Assembly: GCA_002786065.1 (NCBI GenBank)
Contig: NHNY01000016.1
Coordinates: 372,001-436,000, forward strand
Origin: Microcyclospora pomicola
Lineage: Eukaryota; Ascomycota; Dothideomycetes; Capnodiales
Reading direction: 5' to 3'
DNA length: 64,000 nt
In this document: piece by piece, positions 22,074-32,680 of the stretch
Layout: each line of letters begins with the position of its first letter
Position numbering within the stretch: position 1 is the first letter of the stretch
Translations under genes and position numbers: made by a program
The notes under the pieces: model-generated
Database searches by the model: none
Told to the model about the DNA's origin: nothing
The model's input: only the letters and a program-made list of their open reading frames with translations

Positions 22074-22934
22074 TCATGCTACGTCTTCGGATGGAGCTTC
22101 GTGAAGTGTTGGGCGCGATCTCAACTGGATATCGCCTGAGGGTGTCCGAAAGACAGAAGTGGACGATGGAAACTCATGCATTGCAATCCCAACTTCGCCA
22201 TGGGCTGTTTGCTTCTTCTTCTCACGTGCAATCATCTTTTGGTTCATCCACGGCAAGAGATTGTAATAGCCACCACAACCAAAGACGCCGACCCATAGGG
22301 TCAGTTCTGTACCATATATCACAAGACCAAGAACGTCCAAGTTCGGCTGGAAGAGAACTGAAATCATCGATGTCAAGTCGCCCATCGCATCGATCCCCAC
22401 GAAGATGAAAGAGATGCCTCGCACAGTGCGATGTTGATAGATGTCCAGGTAATGTCTCAACACACCTAACGCCAGGAACAAAGCAGCTAGGACGGCCATC
22501 AGAGTGACAGGCCACTTGACTCCGTGTTTCACGCCTGATTGAAGGGCGTATACTAGGGCCACCTCGATCCCAGCCATCAGCGAAGCGATTGGAACTACAG
22601 TCGCAAGCGTCCGGAAAACAGTCCAATGCTGCTCATAGATGTAGCACTGAGTCCAGGTAATCAAACTGAGCAACGTAAGTATCTGCGGCTGGATCTGGAG
22701 TGCAAGGTTGAATCCCGAGACAATGTTATAGACGCCGAGAGGTACGCCCGCCCAAGACCATAGCATCATCATCGAGGGTTGGAGACCAGTAGCATTATGC
22801 CGCCGATAGTTGATGATGATTTGGGGGATGAGCTGTACGCTCCAGCAGACAGCTCCGATGGTCCCCAGTGTGTTGGCTGCGTCGGGGATGTCCATGTGAT
22901 AATTTCGTTCACCAGTGAAGATGTCCGTGGACAT
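22074..22934 (-). CDS. PQ-loop repeat seven-helix membrane protein
   Basis: A single exon of 286 residues. Hydrophobic segments span about residues 20-220 in a seven-helix pattern. The first PQ motif is clear: VQLIPQIIINYRRHNATGLQ, followed by MMMLWSWAGVPLGVYN. The second repeat (HYLDIYQHRTVRGISFIFVGIDAMGDL) keeps the shape but has YQ in the place of PQ. The C-terminal 50 residues are soluble. PQ-loop proteins transport lysosomal/vacuolar cationic amino acids or cystine, or act as SWEET/MPC-type carriers; the WSWAG and GIDAMGD motifs place it with the vacuolar Ypq-like group, though which substrate is unknown. It diverges from BFR1 across a 310-bp gap. Confidence 0.88.
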   Translation of the reverse strand: MSTDIFTGERNYHMDIPDAANTLGTIGAVCWSVQLIPQIIINYRRHNATGLQPSMMMLWSWAGVPLGVYNIVSGFNLALQIQPQILTLLSLITWTQCYIYEQHWTVFRTLATVVPIASLMAGIEVALVYALQSGVKHGVKWPVTLMAVLAALFLALGVLRHYLDIYQHRTVRGISFIFVGIDAMGDLTSMISVLFQPNLDVLGLVIYGTELTLWVGVFGCGGYYNLLPWMNQKMIAREKKKQTAHGEVGIAMHEFPSSTSVFRTPSGDIQLRSRPTLHEAPSEDVA

Positions 22935-23244
22935 ACAACAGCAGATCAGTCACTATTCCATTGTTCTGAATAGTTTTCTTGTGCTGATTCGCATCGATTC
23001 CGTGACTGCTGTCTTTGTCAGCTTGGCATTGGAATCTTGGCGTTCCTCACTCCACACTTCTGAAGACACCTTTGACCCTGACCTCGGAATATATATTCTA
23101 GCTCACCATTCTTACAAATATTCTGTCTTAAATAACGCTTGTTGCTGCCCGACCTTGATAATCCTGGATGGCGCCGTAACTGATCTTTCCTGCCATCTCT
23201 CCCTCAACACCACTGTCCGGGCCTGTTTTTGAGCTACCATCACC
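22935..23244. promoter_or_regulatory. Bidirectional promoter, PQ-loop gene / BFR1
   Basis: 310 bases between divergent starts. AT-rich TATATAT-like sequence at about 23088-23096 lies 150 bp upstream of BFR1, and a CT-rich stretch at 23187-23220 forms the BFR1 leader. Confidence 0.5.
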
Positions 23245-24906
23245 ATGGCCGAACTCGCAACACCGAGCGCTGCCAATATCGGCACAGCGAACACTGGACC
23301 AGAGAATAAGACTGTCAAGCCCGAACGCCCCGATGAAGAGCTCTACAAGTCCGAGTTGGCCAAGGCCGAAAAGGCACTTCGCGCAAGCGAAGATCAGATG
23401 GTGGGTCCCTGCAATACTACGATTCAAGATGAGGGTGTGGATTACTGACATTCCCCATGTAGAAAGCCATCAAGGCCAAGATCGACAATGCCCGCCCGAA
23501 CAACAAGGACTCGCCCTCGACTAAACGGCAACAAGAGCTGCGTGCGGAGCTCGGTCAGATCCGCACCACTCAGCAAGCCGGCAAGTCTTCTCGAACCCAG
23601 GTTATGGACAAGATCAAGCGCCTTGACGAGAACCTCAAGTCACGCATCAACGAACAGAAGGCAGCGCGAAGCAAGACTCAGTTCAAGTCTGTGGACGAGG
23701 TCCAGCAACAAATCGACCGCCTGCAGAAGCAAGTCGATACTGGCACCATGAAGATTGTGGACGAGAAGAAAGCTCTGGCGGATATCTCGCAGCTCAACAG
23801 GCAGAAGAAGGGTTTTGCTGGATTTGATGAGGCTCAGAAGGGTATCGACGATGTCAAGGCACAAATTGCTGAGCTTCGCAAGAGCATCGACGATCCGGAA
23901 TCCAAGGCTTTGAGTGAGAGATACACCAAGATCACCGCGGAACTCGACGAGATCAAGGCTGAGCAGGACACTTCCTTCAAGAGTCTCAATGCTCTTCGTG
24001 ACGAGCGAACCAAGATCCACGAGGATCAGCAAAAGAAGTATGCCTCGGTCAAGGAGATCAAGGACAAGTACTTCTCCGCGAGACGTGCAGCATTCGAGTA
24101 CGAGAAGGAGGCGAGGCGCATTCGCGATGAGAAACGCAAGGCAGAGAACGACGCCTACCACCGTGGTCGGAGACAAGAGGTCGCGAAGTCCAAACTCGAA
24201 GATGCAAGTGCTGCAGCCTACCAGGATGAGATTCGCACCGCCCAAAGTCTGCTCAACTACTTCGATCCTTCGGCCGTCACGAAGCAAGAAACTACCGTGA
24301 CTGGCAAATTCCTCGCTGCTGCATCCCGTGTGGTAGACGATTCTGGTATCAAGGGTACACGTCTCGCAAAGAAGGGCGACGAGGAGGAGAACTACTTCAT
24401 GGGTGGCGGCGGCAAGAAGAACAAGCGCAACCGGAACAAGACCAATGGAACTGCCTCCCCAGCTACCCCATCGGAAGGTCGCTTCAACTTGGACCTTGGC
24501 ACTATCGAGGGACTGGGCAAGATCAATGTCGATCCCCCTATGTCGCAGAGCGATGTGCCCTCCGTTGTCGAGACTTTGAAGGAGAAGATTGCTTTCTGGA
24601 AGGGCGATCAGGATCGCAAGACGAAGGAGGTGAGTCGCTTAAGCCTGTTGCAACGATACGCATGACATGAGAGCTGACATTCATTGCTAGAACATTGCCA
24701 AAGCACAAGCCGAGATCGACAAGCTCGAAGCGGAAGCGCTCACCAACGACTCCAAGGACGAGCCTCGCAAGTCCGCAACCAAGGTCAACGGCTCTACTTC
24801 TGCCGCCGCCGAGCCTGCACAGGAGAAGGAGACTGTCCAGGAAGCTGTCGACGGCATTGCCAACGCCAACATCGAAGACGACATCGCCGCCGAGGTGACT
24901 GCTTAG
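23245..24906 (+). CDS. BFR1: Bfr1-type mRNP/nuclear segregation protein
   Basis: Three exons, 23245-23400, 23463-24629 and 24691-24906, give 512 residues. After a short Thr/Pro-rich head (RPDEELYKSELAKAEKAL) the protein is almost entirely coiled coil to about residue 320, with heptad-rich KSRINEQKAARSKTQFKS, VDEVQQQIDRLQKQVD and KKGFAGFDEAQKGIDDVKAQI. A basic GGGGKKNKRNRNK patch and the segment FNLDLGTIEGLGKINVDPP follow, as in fungal Bfr1 orthologues, then a last short helix. Bfr1 binds polysomes and mRNPs at the endoplasmic reticulum and affects secretion and ploidy. Both introns are phase 0 with standard branch sites (ACTGACATT before the first acceptor). Confidence 0.92.
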
Positions 24907-25684
24907 AGGTTGTCCGCTCCGACGGAAGCATCGTCTCGCGCACAAGGCGCATTGCATTCAAAATTCAAGCGCACCGGATCAAGCAGTCAATAAGTGCAGG
25001 GATGTACCGGACATCGTCGACCCCATTCCAAGGGAACAGAGAGACAGACTAAAATCTGTTGTTGCATCCTTGGAGAAAATCTATTTCGGGAGAAGCTCAC
25101 ACACACAAGCAAAAACTTAAAGGGCGTGCAAGAAAAAAGCCGCCTTTGAAAGTGTTCAGAATGTATTTAGCGTTCATGTTGAGAAGAAAAATACCTGCTC
25201 TATCTCTCTCATTCTCCTCTTTCCCAATTTCTCTCTCCCGTACATCTCGTACGACACAGTGCATGCGAAGTATCTTCCGCTCATGAATGAACTGTATGAG
25301 TCAGAGGCAGAAGCAAGTCGAGCATGACTACTGCTACATGCATGAATGATTTCTGACGCCAGCAAAAGTGAACAGGCACTTATACAACCTCATCACATTG
25401 CCTCAAGAGGTTGGAAGCTGGACATCATCGTCGGAAGTTCTTCTCATATCGCGAGCATGTCTACATACAAATCCACCTGCAGCGCTTGTGTGTATGCAGC
25501 AGATGTACAGAAATTTGTGCGCCTCCCCTTTTCCCCGGCCCCGGAACGCCATTACGAAAAGACTGTATCAGCCATACGCTGCCCTCTACCACTTTGACTC
25601 CTTTTGGTAACTATACTACCACCATCCTACACCCCGAAACGCCAGATCCCGTCTGCCGATGCGTGAAATGTGTGCAATCAGCCT
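24907..25684. other. Intergenic between convergent BFR1 and MSH2
   Basis: 778 bases holding both 3' UTRs; T/C-rich near 25195-25240 (CTCTATCTCTCTC type). No coding frame accepted. Confidence 0.5.
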
Positions 25685-28537
25685 TCACAGCGCCTTGACC
25701 TGCTGAAAGAACGGATTCGCCAGCAGTGCCTCATTCCCACGCACCAGGTCCTTCATGCGCTGGACCTGCGCGGCGGTGTCGAGTTGCTCGGCCTCGACCT
25801 GCTGCTTCCAGCGCACCAGGACATCTTTGAGCATGGCGCTACCGGCTTCGATGTCCGCTGCGCTCGCCGCCGCCGTCGCCGCGGTAGTAGTGGTGGTGGT
25901 AGACTCACCAGTTGTCGTAGTAGAGTCAGTAGCCGTCGCGTCGTGCGTGCCGGAAAAGTCCTCGAGCTCGTCCGCCTTGCGCTTGGCCATGGCGACGACT
26001 TTGCGCGGGAAGCGCACGAGCTCGGCGACGTGAATGCCAAAGGACTGGTCGCTGATGCCGGGGACGACTTTGTAGAGCAGGGTGACTTCGCGGCGGCGGT
26101 GGGAGGACGAATGGGTGGTGTTCGCCATGGTCGTATCTTCGGTCCCCGTCTCGGCGTCGCCAATGTGAGCGACCACGTGGAGGTTCTGCACCTGCGGGTA
26201 CGTGTCGACGAGCGCGGTGAGTTCGTGGAAGTGCGTGGCGAACAAGGCGCAGGCGCCGATCTCACGGATGATGTGTTCGCTGATGGCCCAGGCGAGGCCG
26301 AAGCCGTCGTAGGTGCTGGTGCCGCGGCCGAGCTCGTCGATGATGACGAGGGACTCGCGCGTCGCCGTCTTGAGGATGTTGGCCGTCTCCAGCATCTCGG
26401 CCATGAACGTGGACACGCCCTTGAGCTGGCTGTCGCTCGCGCCGACACGGGCGAGGATGCAGTCGAAGAGGGTCAGCTCGGCGGTGGTGCAGGGGACCCA
26501 GCAGCCGATCTGGGCCATCAGTGCGATGACGCCGATCTGGCGAATGTACGTCGACTTGCCTCCCATGTTGGGTCCTGTGATAATGAGGAACTCAGACTCG
26601 CCCCGAACGAGCGAAACGTCGTTCGTGATGAAAGAGATGTCGTCTTGCATCTCCATGCAAGGATGTCTGGCTTCCGTGAGGATCGTGCTGCCGGTGCCTC
26701 GTGGATGGATCTTGGGACGAACGTAGGCGGTCGGTGCATGGACGGAGACATGCGCGAAGCTGACGATTACGTCCAGGTGAGCCAGGACACCCGCGAGAGC
26801 TTCGATGACCGGGCAATACGAGGCCGCCACGGAGATGACTTCGTTGACCAGACCAGATTGCGTACGATTGTAGTTGTCCGATAACTGATCAAACTCCATG
26901 CGCATCTCCTTCAGCTTCTGCGTGGTGAAGAACACTCCGTTCTTCTGCGTCGAGCACTCCTGGTATCGCTTCTTGTTGCGGATGGCGCCCGCCTCGTTCC
27001 TCGTCAGCCGGAAACACCAGCCGTGGACTTTGTGGTTCTCAAGGAACAGCTTCTTCTCCGTGTCTTGGTTGAGATCGTCTCCGACATCGCGATGCTCTTG
27101 ATCCATCTGATAGCGGATCTTGTCGAGCTTCTTGCGGATGATGCGGAGACCGTCGTCAAACTCGGACTTGATAATGAACTCGTGGTTGTCAAGAGCGTCC
27201 AAATCGACAGTCGTCTCCACCATTTCTTGAAGTCTCCCCAAGCTATCAGAATGGCTGCGGATCTTGTCGGTGTATTGCGCGTCCAGCACATCCTTGTAAG
27301 ATTCATCCATGACCCCCTCAAACGTGCCGATGAAGTTAGGCAGCCTGATCGCTACTTGATATGCCCGTACCACATCCTCCAGATTAGCCTTTTTGCGTTG
27401 GAACTTCTTCGCGAGTCTGTATAGATCCGGTATTGACCGCAAGTGTTCCTCCTGGAGAGTCTGCCGTAGTTCCGTGTCGTTGACAAACGCCTCCACGAGA
27501 TGTTGGCGCTTCTCGATTTCTTCCAGGTTCATCAGCGGCTGTTTCAACCATTGCGCGAGCAGCCGGCTCCCGACTGGCGTCTTGCAGTGATTCAATAGTC
27601 CATACAGGTTCATCGTCTTCGATCCGTCCTTCGGTCCGGGCATCAGGTTCAACGCCTTGAGCGCGGATGAGTCCAGCTTCATATACTGCGCCAGATCATG
27701 CTGATACAGCTGATATTGCCCAAAGTTGGTCGGATCCGACATGACTCCCAGATACTTGATAAGCGCTGCCGCCGAGCTCATCGCCAGCTTCAAATCCGTC
27801 TGCGGCAATACGCCCGCCGCTCGCTCATCTCGCAGGATCCGCGTCAGATCCTGCTCGATGTCGCGATTGCCAAAGTCCGCCGCTGGTCGCTCCGACACTG
27901 CACAGCCGCAGTTGTCCGCGATGGTGCGCAGCTTGTGCAATTCCGGGTCCTTCTTCGTCCCGTCAAACTGCAGCAGACACTCCTTGACGCCCAGCTGGAT
28001 GAGCAGCGACTCGAAGTTCGAATAGATGTCGTTGTCCGCGAACTCGCTGACGCCCAGCTCGCGCACACTGGCATCCGCAAAACACACCCCGACGTGGCGG
28101 GTCTCGGTCGCTTTCGCCGACACCTTGACCGCCAGGATGATCGGCGCGGACTCGATGTGCCCGCCCAGGTCATCCTCGATGTCCGTGAGGTTACCCGGCG
28201 ACGCCTGTTTCGCCACCTTCCACTGGCCGCGGCCGGCGCTCGTCAGAATCTCCACCCGCTTGTTGAGCCGGAAGATGGCCTCGCGCAGGAAGCTCTTGTA
28301 CGCGGTCCAGGTCATGGTGACGGAGGGCAGGCCCGGGTGGCGGCCGAGCGTCTTCAGGACCGACGTCGTCTTGTACTGGACGCGCGCGATCAGCTCGGCA
28401 TCCTCGCCGTGCGCCGACAGCCAGTCGCCGCGGTCGAAGATGCGCAGCGTGCCGTCCTTCTTGTCCGCCTCCAGCTGGTGGAAGGTCTTGATGAAGCCGG
28501 CTTCGTCGTCCACTTTCAGCTCCGGGCGGGACGACAT
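25685..28537 (-). CDS. MSH2: DNA mismatch repair ATPase MSH2
   Basis: A single exon of 950 residues. Domain I reads FIKTFHQL...GTLRIFDRGDWLSAHGEDAELIA, connector and lever domains follow (LKALNLMPGP, NLYGLLNHCKTPVGSRLL, a Msh2 hallmark), and the ATPase has Walker A GPNMGGKSTYIRQ, Walker B LVIIDELGRGTSTYDGFG, the FATHFHELT signature and the helix-turn-helix GISDQSFGIHVAEL. Msh2 pairs with Msh6 or Msh3 to recognise mispairs. Oddities: a spacer AHIGDAETGTEDTTMANTT between conserved strands, and a Thr/Ala-rich tract with a run of six Thr near residues 865-900, lying between DELEDF and the C-terminal helices. The frame is open upstream to 28681 but has no ATG there. Upstream CGCGT boxes are listed separately. 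Confidence 0.97.
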   Translation of the reverse strand: MSSRPELKVDDEAGFIKTFHQLEADKKDGTLRIFDRGDWLSAHGEDAELIARVQYKTTSVLKTLGRHPGLPSVTMTWTAYKSFLREAIFRLNKRVEILTSAGRGQWKVAKQASPGNLTDIEDDLGGHIESAPIILAVKVSAKATETRHVGVCFADASVRELGVSEFADNDIYSNFESLLIQLGVKECLLQFDGTKKDPELHKLRTIADNCGCAVSERPAADFGNRDIEQDLTRILRDERAAGVLPQTDLKLAMSSAAALIKYLGVMSDPTNFGQYQLYQHDLAQYMKLDSSALKALNLMPGPKDGSKTMNLYGLLNHCKTPVGSRLLAQWLKQPLMNLEEIEKRQHLVEAFVNDTELRQTLQEEHLRSIPDLYRLAKKFQRKKANLEDVVRAYQVAIRLPNFIGTFEGVMDESYKDVLDAQYTDKIRSHSDSLGRLQEMVETTVDLDALDNHEFIIKSEFDDGLRIIRKKLDKIRYQMDQEHRDVGDDLNQDTEKKLFLENHKVHGWCFRLTRNEAGAIRNKKRYQECSTQKNGVFFTTQKLKEMRMEFDQLSDNYNRTQSGLVNEVISVAASYCPVIEALAGVLAHLDVIVSFAHVSVHAPTAYVRPKIHPRGTGSTILTEARHPCMEMQDDISFITNDVSLVRGESEFLIITGPNMGGKSTYIRQIGVIALMAQIGCWVPCTTAELTLFDCILARVGASDSQLKGVSTFMAEMLETANILKTATRESLVIIDELGRGTSTYDGFGLAWAISEHIIREIGACALFATHFHELTALVDTYPQVQNLHVVAHIGDAETGTEDTTMANTTHSSSHRRREVTLLYKVVPGISDQSFGIHVAELVRFPRKVVAMAKRKADELEDFSGTHDATATDSTTTTGESTTTTTTAATAAASAADIEAGSAMLKDVLVRWKQQVEAEQLDTAAQVQRMKDLVRGNEALLANPFFQQVKAL

Positions 28538-29428
28538 GATGGCGATGCTGCTGCTGCTGCCGCGCTGGGCAGGATGTTGGTAAGTGGTCTCACTGCAGTC
28601 CCCAATTGTCCAGCTATGATTGTATTGATAGTCTTGCTGTAGATCCGGTGTTGTAATTCTTGATGATCCGAACTCGTACAATCAATGGTAGGTTGGTAGT
28701 GGCGCGTGTGCTCTCTGGGAAGACGCGCCTTCTCGGCAGCCCGGAGTTTAATTCGTGATTTCGCTAGAATCAGCCCTACCATCCTGCATGCCACATCCGG
28801 TCTCTTGAGCGCACATGAGATACATGTACAACAGGGTTTACAGAAGACTTCTACCACCAGGATAGATTCAATGATCAAACGTTGCAAGCAGTCCACTTCG
28901 GCAGCCATTCGACCACAACACACGCATTCCATTCGGCCCCATCAACTTAGGATTCGACGGCCTCCCTTTGCTCAATCACACTCTGATTTTCTAGAGTTCC
29001 ATTTGCACGACCATCTTCGTAACGTCGGAAAACACCTGAGTGTACAATCCGTCTCTACGTTCTGTGCATCACCAACAGAAGAGCAAGCAGGACGAGTAGT
29101 AGAAATCAGTACCAGCTGGTTCCTTTTTTTTTTTGCTCCGAGTGTATCTAGGTATGCTTTCGTATGTCATGATGTACAAAGAGTTTGAGAAACACGTAGG
29201 TAGAAAAGCAGGACTTCATGGGACTGTATCTTTCTCTATTGCCCTCGTCCCGCCTTGGATGACTTTTTCGGGATCTCACTCCCTGACCGCAGTCGCCAAG
29301 CCGAAAGCAGAAATCCCCACCAAGTTGATGCACTGTCCGCCTGTAATCGTGGCACCGCAGATGAGAACGCCATGAACGCTTGCTTCCCCCAATCCAAACC
29401 TATACCGTTCTTAATCTGCCTTGCGTGC
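28538..29428. other. Intergenic, MSH2 promoter and SNF11-like 3' side
   Basis: 891 bases. Just upstream of MSH2 is a GCTGCTGCTGCC run in the leader; CGCGT boxes at 28703-28727; a T-run (about 13 T) near 29125-29137. No gene seen. Confidence 0.5.
28703..28727 (-). promoter_or_regulatory. Candidate MCB/MBF boxes upstream of MSH2
   Basis: CGCGT at 28703-28707 and ACGCG at 28723-28727 form an inverted pair, about 170-190 bp upstream of the MSH2 ATG. In yeast MSH2 is G1/S-regulated by MBF, so the placement fits. Neither is the full palindrome ACGCGT, hence modest confidence. Confidence 0.45.
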
Positions 29429-30468
29429 TTACATCTGGCCCGTCGAGACAGGGGACGCCATCATGCCGTTCACGCTGTTGGTGCCCGGTGAGCTAGCAGC
29501 TTGACCGGTCCGTGGGTCGATTCCTGACCATCCCGGGAACAGCGACGACAGCTGATCGTATTTGGGGCGAAGATGTGCCATATGCGGCGGAGGGGACATG
29601 TACATGGGGCCTTGCGGCCTCTTTTGCGGGTCATCACGTGCTTTGGGCATGAGGTAGCCTAGGTTGGCTTGTATCCGGCGCAGGCATTGGATATACTCGT
29701 CCGAGGCCAGTTTATCGGGCTGCCCTTGTTGCTTGAGCGCAAGTTGCTGCTGTGCGCTGGTCGCCCCGCCCTTGCCCTCCGCTTGTAGCCGTTGAACTTC
29801 TTGCAGCAGATCCACGTTGATATCGAGCAATAACGCTACACGCTCTTGCTCGCGGGACTGGGTGCTGGGGGATTGGGGCACACCTGGAGACGAGCCCGCG
29901 GTGTTACTGCTGGGCGTCTGCGTTCGTGTGGTCTGGGGTAGGGCGAGGGGAGGGGCGGCCATGGACGGATGTTGTTGCTGTTGTAGTTGTTGCTGCTGCT
30001 GCTGGAGCGCAGCGCCATAGGTCGACCCTACGTTCTGGTGGACTGGCGACTGGGCCGTGAAGGCCGCTGGATTGGCGACGGACGATGAAGAGAAGTCATT
30101 GAAGTTGAGCGCTACAACGTGCCATGTCAGCCCTGGGCATACAGTGAATGGAACGCGTCTAGAAGGCGACCAGCGTCTATCGGCGAGCACGTAGAGCCGT
30201 GCCCTCGGCAGATAGACGCCATGGTGTCACCGAGCATCGAGGCCCAGGCACCGGGTCGGTCTTGCAGACCAGCAGACCCGGGTGATGCTCGGCTACGACA
30301 GAGATATGCTCGCTCGCCAGCAGACCAATAGTGAAGAGGTAGCGACGAGGGAGGAGGGAGGGGCAGGGGGCGCACGAGGCGAGTCATTGGCGGCGAGGAC
30401 TGACCGTGGGGATTGTGGTGGTGTTGGGACATGGCGGTGGGATATCGTCCCGCTAGTATCTGGTTCAT
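29429..30468 (-). CDS. SS18/Snf11-like SWI/SNF subunit
   Basis: Exon 1 (30468-30405) and exon 2 (30111-29429) are joined across a 293-nt intron (GTCAGT...TTGTAG, phase 1), giving 248 residues. The core is VALLLDINVDLLQEVQRLQ, about 25 residues, then EYIQCLRRIQANLGYLMPKA. This helix-spacer-helix pattern matches yeast Snf11 (LLLHINSILLARV... then FLKRVHANL) and the N-terminal SSXT domain of human SS18, both SWI/SNF subunits. Upstream lies ALNFNDFSSSSVANPAAF and a Gln tract (QQQQQLQQQQ); downstream is Pro/Ser-rich, low-complexity. A second in-frame ATG at 30432 (MSQHHHNPH) may be the real start. The intron is long for this genome and its donor is the less usual GTCAGT, so the N-terminus is the weak part of the model. 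Confidence 0.72.
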
Positions 30469-32680
30469 ATCAAACGGATCTCCGAGTCAAATCAGCCGAC
30501 CTTTCGCGCAGGCCCGCCAAGAATTCGATGAGGAGCAGAGGTTGGGGCGAGAAGTTTGCTGCAGGCTGCAAAGTGGGTCCGGCGTGAGGTCGAGAATCGC
30601 CCCGGATCGCCTGCAGGCCCGTTAGAAGTAGTGCAGTCCTCGTCCAACATCACTGAATGGTATCCAACACACCTTCATGGCTGATGTACGATTCATGGCT
30701 CGATGGACGACATATGCTCGCAGAACGTAACGCAGATCGCTTTCACATGCATGTCACACACTGCCAACCACCGAAACACAGAGCAAGTCTGCATTGTCAG
30801 CACGTCCAACGACCCAAACGCCCCATGCTCGGGCCATGGTTCGGGCAAACGTCCCGTCATCTCCGCCGCCGTCCACAATCGTCTGCATGTGCTTCACATC
30901 GACATCACGATCGCATCATTCTCCGATGACTTGTGTCACGGGTGGTGCTCCTTGAAGAGGTAGAAGTACGCAGAGACCACGAATCAGTGAAACTTTACCG
31001 GTCATACCACTGCGATCCTTGTACCTCTACGATGCCGCCTGCCTGAGGTGAATATCACCTTTGTGTGGGCTTGTCATTCAATGATCCCTGTAATGCTGAG
31101 CGGCATTATACCTGCGTCTTGCATATCGTGCTGTGAGAGACAGGTCTCACAGGCGAGATGATGATGCAGGTGAATTCGCTCCAGACATGTATTCGAATCG
31201 ATGAACTTTCTCCACATACAATGCGATGGGTATGTTGGTGTCTCTGAGTGCTGCTACCAACAAGAGAAAGGTTGTGGTGCTCGAAACTGCTTCTGCAAGA
31301 CTTTATGGCAACTGGCTGGCCGCTGAATCCCTGGTGTCCGACTACTGCGAGATGAATCTTCTTAGGTGGCGCCCTCGTGATGAGCGACATATTGATCCTG
31401 ATCCCAGTCCTTCCTGAGAAACAACTGGAGATCCAGCGTTCAACAGCCTTGACGCTCGACAAGGCCAATCGCACGGTCAGCACCTGATACGATCAAGTGT
31501 GATAGCGACTGGGAGGAGGCGCAAAGGATTCTCGCGCTTACAGGCACAATGCGGATGTTCGAAAGCGGTCGTAAATCACAGACAGGTGTGCTTGAACGCA
31601 ATGCAGGAGATTACGATCGTGCAGAGAGGATGTCTGACTGATCCTGTTCTGCGGTATAACGGATGGCCTGCATCAAGCAGCAAGCTTACCCTTGCCGCAG
31701 TCCCTCTGTTCCTGCAACAGCATTGCGACCATCAGGACACTGCGCCTTGTCATCATTGCTTGATACCTCAGGAATGCTGGAACGGTAAAGACTGAAAAGA
31801 GAATGGTCTTGATATGCACGCACAGCAGTGCCCAGACACCCAGCGTCGGCGTTCAGGCGAGAACGGCGTGGCAGTGGCAAAGGAAACATCGCGTGCCGAG
31901 TTTGCCGGAGCACGACTCTTGTGAGTGGTCGCGAACTTCTTCTTTCGGATATGATCGGTCGGGGAGCACATGCAGATGTCGTGTGAGCCACATTATCACA
32001 TCCATGACGGGTCGATGTAACCAGGAGCAGGTCTCACGAAGGGTGGCGTTGAATATGGGAATCTGGACAGCATACTTCGTGTTCTGCCGGCATGTTGCGC
32101 TTTGGGCAGACATTGATAACAGATGCGCGATTAAATGCATGCACTGTAAGACGTGAGGCATGAAGACCTGGCAATGCTCATCTGGAGGCAGTAATGAATG
32201 ACCTTGGTTACTACAACGTCGCCATTAGCAATCCAGCATGTTCGCGAGAAATGGATTGACGTTGATATGCTGGGCGACTTCTGCTTCGTGGTGATGGATT
32301 TCCAGCAATAATCATCAGCATCATCGAGCGTTCAGGGTCTTCGCCGTGCAGCCTTTCCCCGCCGCCGCTGCTACCGAGAGCTCGCGCTAACTTAGAAGCT
32401 TGAGCTGACTGCGCCGCGGTCACCTGAACTCTACTTGCGACTGCGGCTGCCCGCTGGACGATGATGGATCATGCTTTGCTAAACACAACACTTATAAGTA
32501 CAATACGACTGGCCGTCGTCTCAACAATCGTGTTTGAACATTCGACAGCATTGATTCTCCCACGCATTGCTTACAGGATCTCAAGAAACGTTGATCCTCT
32601 TCGGTAACGCCAACGTCGACATACATCTCTCAGCTTCGTCCCAACTCCAATCGCCACCTCCAATTTCACTTTCGCCCATC
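30469..32680. other. Long intergenic region between divergent SNF11-like and SPFH genes
   Basis: 2.2 kb with no accepted coding frame; the scattered frames of 60-130 codons have no domain or splice partner. A TATA-like CTTATAAGTA at 32491-32500 lies 180 bp upstream of the SPFH start and is followed by a C/T-rich leader. Confidence 0.5.
32491..32500 (+). promoter_or_regulatory. TATA-like box of the SPFH gene
   Basis: CTTATAAGTA lies about 180 bp before the ATG at 32681, with a CT-rich probable start region after it. It is the clearest TATA-like element near a start in this part of the window. Confidence 0.4.

Noticed and set aside
25670-26884. 404-codon plus-strand frame
   Set aside because: Antisense shadow of MSH2; Arg/Gly/Val-rich composition from GC-rich codons of the other strand and no domain.
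27698-28642. 314-codon plus-strand frame
   Set aside because: Also antisense to MSH2 and without any recognisable motif.
28538-28681. N-terminal extension of MSH2
   Set aside because: Frame is open for 48 codons upstream but the upstream start would be TTG; the conserved Msh2 start is at 28537.
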